Source of the DNA: Variovorax sp. E3 | GTDB lineage: Bacteria > Pseudomonadota > Gammaproteobacteria > Burkholderiales > Burkholderiaceae_C | Reading direction: 5' to 3' | Length of the DNA stretch: 38,498 bases | NCBI RefSeq assembly: GCF_016082275.1 | Contig: NZ_MOWM01000063.1 | Coordinates: 1 to 38,498 of the forward strand | Shown: piece after piece, positions 27,874-35,901 of the stretch | Numbering within the stretch: position 1 is the first letter of the stretch | Layout: every line of letters starts with the position of its first letter | Program-made: the position numbers and the translations under genes | Notes under the pieces: generated by a model | Databases searched by the model: none | The model's input: only the letters and a program-made list of their open reading frames with translations | What the model was told of the DNA's origin: nothing

Positions 27874-28601
27874 TCAGGCCCCCATGAGCTTGACGATCAA
27901 CGGCACCAGCAACGCGGTCGCGATGCCGTTGAGTCCCATGGCCAGCGCCGAGAACGCGCCCGCCGTCTCGTTGACCTGAATCGCCCGCGCCGTGCCGATG
28001 CCGTGCGCCGCCATGCCGACCGCAAAACCGCGCACCGCCGGCTCCTTGATGCGCAGCAGGTTCAGCAGCCCGGTCGCCATGATCGCGCCCGAAATGCCGG
28101 CAATGGCCGCCGCCACAGCCGCGAGCGACGGCAGCCCGCCGATCTTCTCGGCCACGCCCATTGCGATGGGCATGGTGGCGACTTGGGCGCGAGCGACATC
28201 ATCAGCTCGTGCGAGCCGCCCAGCACCCACGCGATGCCGATGGCCGACACGATGGCCGCGACCGAGCCCACCAGCAGCGCCACGCCGATCGGCAGCCACA
28301 GCCGGCGCAGGCGGCCGACCTGGCTGTAGAGCGGCACGGCCAGCGCCACGGTGGCCGGCCCGATCAGGAAATGCACGAACTTCGCGCCCTCGAAATACGT
28401 GTCGTAGGGCGTGCGCGTGAGCAGCAGCACCGAGACGATGACGATCACCGACACCAGCACCGGGTTGACGACCGGGTTGCGCCCGCTGCGCGTGTGCAGC
28501 CACAGCGCGCCCAGGTACGCCAACAGCGTGAGCGACAGCCACAGCAGCGGCGACTGCGCGAGAAAGACCCAGATCTCCGACAGCTTCGCGGGCGCGCTCA
28601 T
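27874..28601 (-). CDS. lrgB: LrgB/CidB-family membrane protein, one frameshift
   Basis: An integral membrane protein of the LrgB/YohK family, linked in other bacteria to control of autolysis and to export of small organic acids. Helices run through the N-terminal half (LLWLSLTLLAYLGALWL; FLIGPATVALAVPLYSQV), and the family signature SLAPKS-TMPIAMGVAEKIGG spans the break. One base is missing near 28180; adding a G (TCGGCC) gives SLAPKSATMPIAMG and a protein of about 242 residues. The ATG overlaps the lrgA stop (ATGA), so the pair is coupled. Confidence 0.93.
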
Positions 28602-28951
28602 TCGGCGTCCTTGCCGGTGATGCGGATCATCCAGCGCAAGGTGAGCGCGGTGACGGTCATGGTGAAGGCCGCGCCCACGATGCCGGCCGCCAGGAACGGC
28701 AGCCACTCGCGCCCCACTCTTTCGAAATGCAGCATCACGCCCGTCACGGCCGGAATGAACAGCAGCATCAGGTTGCGCAGCAGATGGCCCGACGTGTCGG
28801 TCAGCGCCTGCGGCACGCCGCCGCGCACGAGCAGGCCGACGAACAGCAGCAGCATGCCGATCAGCGGCCCGGGAATCGGCAGGCTGAGCCACTGCACGAG
28901 CAGTTCGCCCGCGAGCTGGCAAAGAAAAAGCGTGGTGATGGCGTAGAGCAT
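28598..28951 (-). CDS. lrgA: LrgA/CidA-family holin-like protein
   Basis: A 117-residue protein with four predicted membrane helices and the family sequence PIPGPLIGMLLLF near residue 25 and LLFIPAVTGVM near residue 64. It is the partner of LrgB and is coupled to it. It begins 23 bases after cobD, so the lrg pair rides at the tail of the cobalamin block. Role in lysis control or metabolite transport is from family knowledge only. Confidence 0.93.
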   Translation of the reverse strand: MLYAITTLFLCQLAGELLVQWLSLPIPGPLIGMLLLFVGLLVRGGVPQALTDTSGHLLRNLMLLFIPAVTGVMLHFERVGREWLPFLAAGIVGAAFTMTVTALTLRWMIRITGKDAE

Positions 28952-28974
28952 GGTTCTTGTTGGAGGCAGTGCGC

Positions 28975-29991
28975 TCAGTACGGATGTTCGGGGGAAGCCG
29001 CCGCGTTTGTCCACCCCTCTTCGAGGGCCCGTTGGCTCGCCGGCGGCTGCACGCCGAGCCGGACGTGGCCCGGCAGGCCGAAGGAGGCGCAGTCGCGCAG
29101 CTTGATGCCCTGGGCGCGCAATGCGGCGGCGACGTGGGGGTACGGCTTGTCGGTGCGGGCGCAGAAGAAGTTCGCGTCGCCGGGCAGGCATTGCCAGCCG
29201 AGGGATTCGCAGACGGCACGTTGCTGCGCCTTCCATTCGCGCAGCGTGTCCAGGCTTTGCGCAAGCCAGCGCTGCGCTTCATCGCCGCACCATGCCTCGA
29301 GCAGCGCCACGCCGTGCGTGCCCAGCGGCCACGATGCGGCCAGTTGATCGAGGCGCGCCATCAGCGGCGAGGCCGCGGCGTCCGCCGGTGCGATGGCATA
29401 AGCGGCGCGAATGCCGGTGAGGCCCATGGCCTTGTTAGGCGTCCACATCTGCCAGACGCGATCGCGCTGTGCGGCGTCCAGCGACGGCCGGCCTTCGAGG
29501 CGCAACGGCTCGTAGGCCATGTCGAGCACGCAGGGGCCGCCGCTGCCTTCCGCATGCGCCACGAGGTCGGACTGCGGCTGGCCGAGCGGGCTCGACGGCT
29601 CGCAGCACCAGCGCAACGCCGCCGGCTCGAACGGCGCCGGCGCGCGCAGCACCTGCAAGCCCCAGGCCTGCGCGGCGCGCTCGTAGTCGCCGTAGCTGTG
29701 CGCGGGCAGCCAGGCCGTGCGGCCGCCGCCCTGCGCAACAGCGGCGCTGATGCGATGGATGAACTCGCTCGCGCTGGCCGCGATCACGATGCGCCCGGCC
29801 GCCACGCCATGAAAGCCCGCGAGCCGAGCGCGCAGTGCCGTGTAGCGCGGGTCCGGGTAGTGCGCGGGATCGGCGTCGCGCAGCGCGGCCAGCACGGCGG
29901 GGCATGCGCCCACGGCGTTGCCGTTGGTCGAGAAGTCGTGCGGCGCGGCGCCCGATGCGTCGGGGCCGCCGTGGATCAGGTCGCCCGTCAT
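28975..29991 (-). CDS. cobD: Threonine-phosphate decarboxylase (CobD/CobC aminotransferase fold)
   Basis: A 338-residue PLP enzyme that makes (R)-1-amino-2-propanol O-2-phosphate, the linker of the cobalamin nucleotide loop. It has the fold-type I start HDFSTNGNAVG and YPDPRYTALR, and the PLP-binding lysine in WTPNKAMGLTGIRAAYA. Salmonella calls it cobD, Pseudomonas denitrificans cobC. The ATG overlaps the cbiB stop (ATGA), a natural pairing because CbiB uses the product. The gene is intact. Confidence 0.92.
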   Translation of the reverse strand: MTGDLIHGGPDASGAAPHDFSTNGNAVGACPAVLAALRDADPAHYPDPRYTALRARLAGFHGVAAGRIVIAASASEFIHRISAAVAQGGGRTAWLPAHSYGDYERAAQAWGLQVLRAPAPFEPAALRWCCEPSSPLGQPQSDLVAHAEGSGGPCVLDMAYEPLRLEGRPSLDAAQRDRVWQMWTPNKAMGLTGIRAAYAIAPADAAASPLMARLDQLAASWPLGTHGVALLEAWCGDEAQRWLAQSLDTLREWKAQQRAVCESLGWQCLPGDANFFCARTDKPYPHVAAALRAQGIKLRDCASFGLPGHVRLGVQPPASQRALEEGWTNAAASPEHPY

Positions 29992-30962
29992 GCCCAACTC
30001 ACCCCCATCGCCGCCACGATGACCAGCGACGCGCACACAGCCCACGCCAGCACCGCCCTTGCACCCAACTCCGCGGTACGCCGCGTGTCGCCCCCAACTG
30101 CAGCGCGACCTTCGGCATTCAGCGCATACACGCCGGGCTTGGCCAGGCGCACGCCCAGCAGCAGAGCCATCGCCGCCATCGGCCAGCCGCTGTTGGGCGA
30201 CGGCGTGCGCTGCGCCTCTTCGGTCAACCCCGCAGGCCAGCACCCTGCGGCCAATGCGAGCAGCAGCGCGGTGATGCGCGCGGGCAGCCACGACAGCACG
30301 TCGTCGGCGCGCGCGGCCCATTTGCCGAACCACGTCCAGTCGCGACCGCCGCGCTCGCCGCGATAGCCCCACATCGCGTCGGCGGTGTTGGCGAAGCGGT
30401 AGAGCGCCGCGCCCGGCAAGCCGAACAGCACGAACCAGAACACCGGGGCCACCAGTGAATCGTTGAGGTTCTCGGCGAGCGACTCGATGGCGCTTTCTCG
30501 CACCTCGCGCTCGCTGAGCTCGGCCACGTTGCGGCTCACGAGCCGCGCGAGCTGCGCGCGGCCGGCGTCGAGCGACACGGCCAGTGCGTCTTCGACGGCC
30601 AGCACCTCGTCGCGCAGCATGCGCCACGCGAACAGCGGCTTGAGCAGCAACCCGAGCACGATGGCCATCGCCCATGCGGGCAGCCACACGGTGACGGCGC
30701 CCTGCAAGGCCGACGCCACGCCCCAGACCGCGAGCGCGCCCACGCACCAGGTCAGCGCGCCCATGAAGAAGACCGGCAGGTCGCGCGGCTTGGCCTGGTG
30801 ATGGCGCGGCGCGAGGCGCGAGCCGATCCAGCCGAGGTACTGCCCCATCCACACCACGGGGTGCAGGCGCGCGGTCGGCTCGCCGAGCCAGCGGTCGACG
30901 GCCAGCGCGAGCCACAGCGCGGCGACGAGAACAGGGGGGTAGGTCAGGACTGCATCAGGCAT
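29988..30962 (-). CDS. cbiB: Adenosylcobinamide-phosphate synthase
   Basis: A 324-residue membrane enzyme that amidates adenosylcobyric acid with aminopropanol (phosphate). Family stretches are LALAVDRWLGEPTARLHPVVWMG at the start, the VSRNVAELSEREVRESAIESLAEN region with its SLAENLNDS, and TADAMWGYRGERG. Several hydrophobic helices are present. It starts 22 bases after the cobN-like stop. The start at MPDAVLTYPPV is chosen because upstream sequence is not family-like. The gene is intact. Confidence 0.94.
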   Translation of the reverse strand: MPDAVLTYPPVLVAALWLALAVDRWLGEPTARLHPVVWMGQYLGWIGSRLAPRHHQAKPRDLPVFFMGALTWCVGALAVWGVASALQGAVTVWLPAWAMAIVLGLLLKPLFAWRMLRDEVLAVEDALAVSLDAGRAQLARLVSRNVAELSEREVRESAIESLAENLNDSLVAPVFWFVLFGLPGAALYRFANTADAMWGYRGERGGRDWTWFGKWAARADDVLSWLPARITALLLALAAGCWPAGLTEEAQRTPSPNSGWPMAAMALLLGVRLAKPGVYALNAEGRAAVGGDTRRTAELGARAVLAWAVCASLVIVAAMGVSWA

Positions 30963-30984
30963 GGGAAGCCGCCATTCTCGCGAA

Positions 30985-33900
30985 TCAGGCGACCGCCCTT
31001 CCCCGCCGCCACTGCACCAACGCGCCGAGCGCGACGAGCAGCGCGGCACCGAACGCAACCCACAAGCGCAGCATGACGGATTCGGCCTTCGGCGCCGGTG
31101 GTTGATCCGGCGTGGGCTCGAGCTTGAGACCGCTCACGGGCTGTGCGGCGTCCGGCGCGGGCTCGGCTGCCGGAGCCTGCGCAGGTGCGGGTGTCGGCGA
31201 CGCGACCACCGGCGCGACCGATGGCGCCGGCTTCCGTGGCACCGGTGCAACCGGCGGCGCCAGCTCCGCCGCCACGAAACGCTGCACCCCGGCATTTCGC
31301 TCGCGCAACCCGGTCGCGCGCACGGCCTCGGCGTAGGCTTTCGTCAACTCACGCTGGGTCGCTGCATCCGGCTTCCAGTAGTTCAGTCGCACCGCGTCGA
31401 GCATGCGTTCCAGCGTCTGCGCGAACGCGGCGCGGTTGTCGCCCTCGAGCCATTCGCGCGTCCCCAGCTTGTACCTGTCGCGCACGTACACATCGTGCAG
31501 CGACTGCCACTGGTCTTGCCGCACCGCGTCGGGTGCGGTCACCTGCCAGCCCCAGAGGAACTGCGCGGTCTTCAGCACCTGCAGCGTGCCGCTGTAGCCC
31601 TCGGTCTTCTGCGCGGCGATCCACTGCGGATGCAGATAGCGCGTCTGCATCTCGCGCGCGATGGCGCCGGCGGCGGTGTCGGTGCGCACCGCCGCGCCGT
31701 CGCGCAGGTTCTGCACGTACAGCGCCGGGTCCTTGCCCGTGAGCTGCCGCACTGCCTGCGCGATGCCGCCCAGGTACTGGAACGGATCGTCGTTGGTGAG
31801 CACGCCATAGAGGTTGGAGCTGCGCGCCATCAGCGCCGCATCGACCTGCATGAGGTTGCCCGCATACGCGCCCGGCCGCGCCGCGCCGTCGAGGCCCTTG
31901 CCGTAGGCGTGGCCCATGCGGTCCATGTAGAGCTGCGCCATCTGCGCGTCGCCGCCGCCCTTGCGCTGGCTGGCCCATGCGTCGCTGGCCAGCGCGGCTT
32001 CTTCGAGGCCGGCGCCGTAGCTGCCCTGCTCGTTCGAGAACACGCGCGCGGTCGACCAGCGTTTGGCCTCTTCCGGCGCGGCACCTTCCGCGCGCAGCTT
32101 GCGCGCCAGCGCCTCGCTGTGCTGCGCCACCGCGTTGCCGGGCTCGGGCAGCGCGGCCACTTGCTGCACGGCCTCGTCAAGCCAGCGCATCACGTTGGGA
32201 AACTGGTCGCGGTACGAGCCGGTGACGCTGATCAGCACGTCCATGCGCGGACGCCGCAGCACCTGCGCCGGGATCACGTCGATGCCGGTCATGCGCCCCG
32301 CGTCATCCCAACGCGGCTTCACACCCATTGCGTAGAAGGCCTGGCTTTCGAGCACGCCTTGATGCCGCGAGGCCTCCCCGGCCCATAGCGTGAACGCGAT
32401 CTTCCCGGGCGCCTTGCCGCCGTGGCTTTTTGCGTGCCCGGCGATCCAGGCGTCCATGGCCGCGACGCCCGTGTCCCATGCGGCGCGCGTCGGCACGCGG
32501 CTCGGATCGAAACCGTAGAGGTTGCGGCCGGTCGGCAAGCTGTCGGGGTTGCGCACCGGGTCGCCGCCGTAGCTGGACTTCAGGTAGCGGCCGTCGAGCG
32601 CCGTCAGCAGGCCTTCGATTTCTTCGTTGTGTGCGAGCACCGCATCGAGCTTCTGTGCGCGCTGCGCCAGTTCGCCCAGCTTCTGCACATCGGCCGGCGT
32701 CTTGCCCATGGCGCTCGCGGCCGGCGCATCAGTCAGCGCCAGTTCGACCCAGCGCGCGGGGCGCGACGCGGCGATGTTCTTCGCATCGATCAGGAAGGCC
32801 TCGTCGATGTCTTCGCCCAACGCTTCCACCAGCGGCTTGCCCAGGATCTGCAGGATCGTCATGCGCCGGCGCTGTGCATCGGGCGCCTGCCCGAAGGTGG
32901 CCAGCCCCAGCGGCTGCGCGGTCTGCGCGAGCTCGTCGAGGTACGGATGCAGCACGGCGATGAAGCCCGCGAAATCGGCGCGGATGCGCGCGGGCGTCCA
33001 CCTCAGGTCGCGGTCGTAGTGCTGTTCGACGAACTCGCCCGTCAGTTGCTTTTCCATCGCCGTCTTCACCGGCCCGGGCGACAGCGTTTCCCAGTCGTGC
33101 ATGCGTTCGTGCATTGCCTGCACGCCGGGCCGGAAGCCCGCGGGCGCGAACATCGGCGTCGAATGGCTCACCATCGTCGCGCGGCCTCGCCGCTTGGCGG
33201 TGGTGGCCTCGCCGAGGTTGTCCATGATGTACGGGTAGACGTTCGGCAAGTCGCCCAGCGCCAGCAGCGGATCGTCCTGCACCGACAGCCCGCGCTCCTT
33301 GCCCGCCGACCATTCAACCGTGCCGTGCGTGCCCACATGCACCACCGCGCTCGCGCCGAACTGCGTGCGCAGCCAGAGGTAGGTGGCCAGGTAGCCGTGG
33401 CTCAACGGAATGGCCGAGCGGTGGTAGACCTGCCCGGCCTTGTCCGCCACCTGCGTGCCGGGTTCGAAGCGCGGCGGCTGGCGCAGCACGACGACGTTGC
33501 CGAAGCTCACGCGCGGAATGACGAAGGCTTGTTCACCGGCCACGGACCGCAGCATCGTCGACTTTTCCGGCGGCCCCCAGTACGCCTCGATGCGCCGCTG
33601 CGTTTCCGGCGGCAGCGCGCGAAACCACGCGACGTAGCGCGACAGCGGCAGCGCATCGGCCAGCCCGCCGTCGAGCAGCGGTTGCAGCGCATCGCCCTGC
33701 CCGGCCGGGTAGTAGGCCTTCATCGTCGCCTGCACCTGCGCGATCAGCGCGTCGGTGCCCGGCAGTTCGGTGCGGTAGCCCGCGGACTTCATCGCCGCGA
33801 GCATGTTGTTCACGCTGCGCGGCACGTTGAGGAACGACGCGCCGAAGTTCGCCTCGCCCGGCGGGTAGTTGTAGACCAGCATCGCGACCCGGCGCTGCGC

Positions 33901-35004
33901 CGTCGGCGTGCGTTGCAGCCGCAGCAGCGCGGCGGCCTTGGCGGCCACGGCGTCGATCTGCGCGGGCAGCGGCTGCAAGGAGCCCGAGACGCCATCGCGT
34001 GCGCTCACGAGCATGGGGTCGGTCATGCCGGCCAGCTCGCTCGGGCTGTAGTACGAGGCAATGTCGGTCTGGGCCAGGCCGTCCTTGCTTTGCGCCCACT
34101 GCGAGGCGCTCATCGCCAGCGAAGGCAGCGTCTGCAGCACGGGCACGCCGATGCGCTCCAGCTCGGCCTTGCGCTCGTTGGGGCTGAAGACCAAGGAAGC
34201 GTTGACGATGACGTCGGCTACGCGCCGCTCGCCGTCATGCGTCATGCGAAAGAACAGGTCCTTCTGCTGGCGCGGACCGTAGAAGGCGTAGGCGCGCAGG
34301 CCGCGTTGCTCGAGCGAGGCGGTCAGCGCATCGAGCCAACCGGTGTCGTCGCCGGTGACGGTGGCGGCGTTGATCGCGATGGCGACCGTGCCGTTGCCCG
34401 GCAGGCGTTCCACGGCGGCGATATCGGTTTCGACGCGCGCCCAGCCCGGGTGGTACAGCCCGGCCAGCGGCAGCGATACCGGCGCGGGCAAGCCCGTGAG
34501 ATTGCCGACCTGCGTCAACACTTTCATGGCCGCGCCCAGATTGGCCGCGCCAGGGAAGCGCCAGTATTCGCGCAGCCGCTGCGCCCACGCAGCGTCGACG
34601 CCGCGTTCGGCCGCCAGCGGCGCGGCGGCCGAGGTCTGCCCTTTGGCGACGAGCGCGAACTCGCCGATCAGCACGTAAGGCACGGCCCCGCGCGAGATCG
34701 CATCGCCGAAGCGCCCGGCCGCTGCTTGCGCCACGCTGATATGCGGTGCGTCGATCAACAGCAGCCGCGCGCCGTCGAGTGCGCCGGCCAACGACTCCGG
34801 CGAATCCTTCGAAGCCGACACCACCTGCAACGGCAGCCCCGCTTCGCGCGCCGCGGTCTCGAGCCGCACCACCCGCGCCGGCGACACCAGCGACGTACTC
34901 AGCACCACGACGCGCCCGCCCGCAGGCTGTTGCGCATGCGCTGGCGCCAGAAACCCCAGCCCGCCCAGCAACAGCCAGACGAAACAGAAGAAAACCCGCG
35001 TCAC
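30985..35004 (-). CDS. Exported, membrane-anchored CobN-like chelatase protein
   Basis: A 1339-residue relative of CobN, the large substrate-binding subunit of aerobic cobaltochelatase and of BchH. The family core is clear: HVGTHGTVEWSAGKERGLS, LPNVYPYIMDNLGEATTAKRR and FSNEQGSYGAGLEEA. Unlike cytoplasmic CobN it starts with a signal peptide (TRVFFCFVWLLLGGLGFLAPAHAQ) and ends with a Pro/Ala-rich linker (about 1249-1309), one membrane helix (LWVAFGAALLVALGALVQW) and the positive tail RRGR. This predicts a large periplasmic domain tethered to the inner membrane. The GTG start overlaps the DUF2149 stop (GTGA). No CobS/CobT-chelatase or ChlI/ChlD AAA+ partner is present in the window. It may insert or remove metal, or handle corrinoid or heme, powered by the adjacent ExbB/ExbD-like pair. 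HmuS of Bacteroidota is the closest concept I know. Confidence 0.9.
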   Translation of the reverse strand: MTRVFFCFVWLLLGGLGFLAPAHAQQPAGGRVVVLSTSLVSPARVVRLETAAREAGLPLQVVSASKDSPESLAGALDGARLLLIDAPHISVAQAAAGRFGDAISRGAVPYVLIGEFALVAKGQTSAAAPLAAERGVDAAWAQRLREYWRFPGAANLGAAMKVLTQVGNLTGLPAPVSLPLAGLYHPGWARVETDIAAVERLPGNGTVAIAINAATVTGDDTGWLDALTASLEQRGLRAYAFYGPRQQKDLFFRMTHDGERRVADVIVNASLVFSPNERKAELERIGVPVLQTLPSLAMSASQWAQSKDGLAQTDIASYYSPSELAGMTDPMLVSARDGVSGSLQPLPAQIDAVAAKAAALLRLQRTPTAQRRVAMLVYNYPPGEANFGASFLNVPRSVNNMLAAMKSAGYRTELPGTDALIAQVQATMKAYYPAGQGDALQPLLDGGLADALPLSRYVAWFRALPPETQRRIEAYWGPPEKSTMLRSVAGEQAFVIPRVSFGNVVVLRQPPRFEPGTQVADKAGQVYHRSAIPLSHGYLATYLWLRTQFGASAVVHVGTHGTVEWSAGKERGLSVQDDPLLALGDLPNVYPYIMDNLGEATTAKRRGRATMVSHSTPMFAPAGFRPGVQAMHERMHDWETLSPGPVKTAMEKQLTGEFVEQHYDRDLRWTPARIRADFAGFIAVLHPYLDELAQTAQPLGLATFGQAPDAQRRRMTILQILGKPLVEALGEDIDEAFLIDAKNIAASRPARWVELALTDAPAASAMGKTPADVQKLGELAQRAQKLDAVLAHNEEIEGLLTALDGRYLKSSYGGDPVRNPDSLPTGRNLYGFDPSRVPTRAAWDTGVAAMDAWIAGHAKSHGGKAPGKIAFTLWAGEASRHQGVLESQAFYAMGVKPRWDDAGRMTGIDVIPAQVLRRPRMDVLISVTGSYRDQFPNVMRWLDEAVQQVAALPEPGNAVAQHSEALARKLRAEGAAPEEAKRWSTARVFSNEQGSYGAGLEEAALASDAWASQRKGGGDAQMAQLYMDRMGHAYGKGLDGAARPGAYAGNLMQVDAALMARSSNLYGVLTNDDPFQYLGGIAQAVRQLTGKDPALYVQNLRDGAAVRTDTAAGAIAREMQTRYLHPQWIAAQKTEGYSGTLQVLKTAQFLWGWQVTAPDAVRQDQWQSLHDVYVRDRYKLGTREWLEGDNRAAFAQTLERMLDAVRLNYWKPDAATQRELTKAYAEAVRATGLRERNAGVQRFVAAELAPPVAPVPRKPAPSVAPVVASPTPAPAQAPAAEPAPDAAQPVSGLKLEPTPDQPPAPKAESVMLRLWVAFGAALLVALGALVQWRRGRAVA

Positions 35005-35354
35005 TTCCCGCCCTGCGCAGGCACCGCATCCGCCGGTACGTAGACCATCGTTCCGTCCTTCAGCCGCCATGCGGTACCGGCCTTCTCGCCATCGCCCTGC
35101 CCCGTCGCGCCGCTGGCCTTGAAGCGCGTGAGCTTCTGGCCTTCGCGCGTGATGATCTCCATGTCGGGCTTGCCCTCGTTGCGAATGATCGTCACCTTGT
35201 CCTGCGCGAACGGGTTCATCGGGTTGTTGATGACCGCGATCATCAGCATGCCGATCACCACCATGAACACGTCGATGAGGTTGATGGTCGACAACACCGG
35301 ATCGTCGTCGTCGCTGTCCAGGCTACTGAGAATGGAAAACTGCCGACGGCTCAT
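35001..35354 (-). CDS. DUF2149 protein, ExbD/TolR-like
   Basis: A 117-residue protein with one N-terminal membrane helix (about residues 22-43) and a small periplasmic domain. The helix contains NLIDVFMVVIGMLM with Asp28 near its start, just as ExbD and TolR carry one proton-path aspartate at the same place. The domain includes DKVTIIRNEGKPDMEIITREG. A run of acidic residues (DSDDDD) precedes the helix. It is coupled to the cobN-like gene and follows the ExbB-like gene by 73 bases, giving an ExbB-ExbD-like pair plus client protein. An AAGGGTG ribosome site precedes ATG 35354. Confidence 0.88.
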   Translation of the reverse strand: MSRRQFSILSSLDSDDDDPVLSTINLIDVFMVVIGMLMIAVINNPMNPFAQDKVTIIRNEGKPDMEIITREGQKLTRFKASGATGQGDGEKAGTAWRLKDGTMVYVPADAVPAQGGK

Positions 35355-35380
35355 TGGTGCACCCTTGGCGCTGCGCGCCT

Positions 35381-35395
35381 TCCCGCCAGGCGGGA
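35381..35395. repeat. Short hairpins in the exbB-like/DUF2149 gap
   Basis: A perfect inverted repeat tcccgccaggcggga (7-base arms, one-base loop) lies in the 73-base gap. A second small palindrome (ggcgc, three bases, gcgcc on the minus strand, near 35367-35379) follows before the DUF2149 ribosome site. They may form a leader hairpin that tunes the ratio of the two proteins, or be a copy of a dispersed element. Confidence 0.4.
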
Positions 35396-35427
35396 GCGAG
35401 CTTGCTTGGGGCGGCCCGGCGCGGCGC

Positions 35428-35901
35428 TCATGACAGCCGATCCCGCGCGTCGAGCACCGTCACCAGCTCGCGCATCAGCCAACGCCGGCGCACCGTGTAG
35501 ACCACGAAGGTGATCGAGGCCGAAGCCAGCGCAACGATCACGCTCGCGAACGCCGGCGCCAGGCTCTGCGCCACCCCTTGCGATTCACCCGAAGCCACGG
35601 CCACCAGCGCCGGCCCCATCGGAATCATCGTGGCGATCAGCCCCAGCATCGGCGCCACGCGGCTGCACAGCCGCACGCCTTCGAGCTGCTTGAGCACGAC
35701 CAGCTCCATCTGCTCCTGGCTGGCCGCGACATGCCGGTGCAGGACCAGCGCACGAGAAGGGTCGCGGCGCCGCTGCACGTACTCGATGCCGAACGCGCCA
35801 AGGCAATACACCGCATAGACAAAAGACAGCAGCACGCCCAACGTCACGGGCCAGAGGAACAAGCGCGCAAGCTCGAACAGAACGGTGTCGAAAGCCAGCA
35901 T
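35428..35901 (-). CDS. MotA/TolQ/ExbB-family proton channel
   Basis: A 157-residue protein with three predicted membrane helices (about 14-36, 85-107 and 115-137). The second has APMLGLIATMIPMGPAL, matching the ExbB/TolQ pore helix pattern; the third is AFASVIVALASASITFVVYTV. A basic cytoplasmic loop (VQRRRDPSRA) lies between helices one and two. The ATG overlaps the bluB stop by one base (TGATG), which fixes the start and couples it to bluB. With the DUF2149 protein it should form a proton-driven motor. No TonB gene is in the window, so the CobN-like protein is the likely client. Confidence 0.9.
   Translation of the reverse strand: MLAFDTVLFELARLFLWPVTLGVLLSFVYAVYCLGAFGIEYVQRRRDPSRALVLHRHVAASQEQMELVVLKQLEGVRLCSRVAPMLGLIATMIPMGPALVAVASGESQGVAQSLAPAFASVIVALASASITFVVYTVRRRWLMRELVTVLDARDRLS

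Noticed and set aside
30985..35004. Classical aerobic cobaltochelatase CobN for de novo B12 synthesis
   Set aside because: Signal peptide, membrane anchor, absence of a CobS/CobT chelatase pair or ring-building genes in the window, and an ExbB/ExbD-like neighbour pair argue against it.
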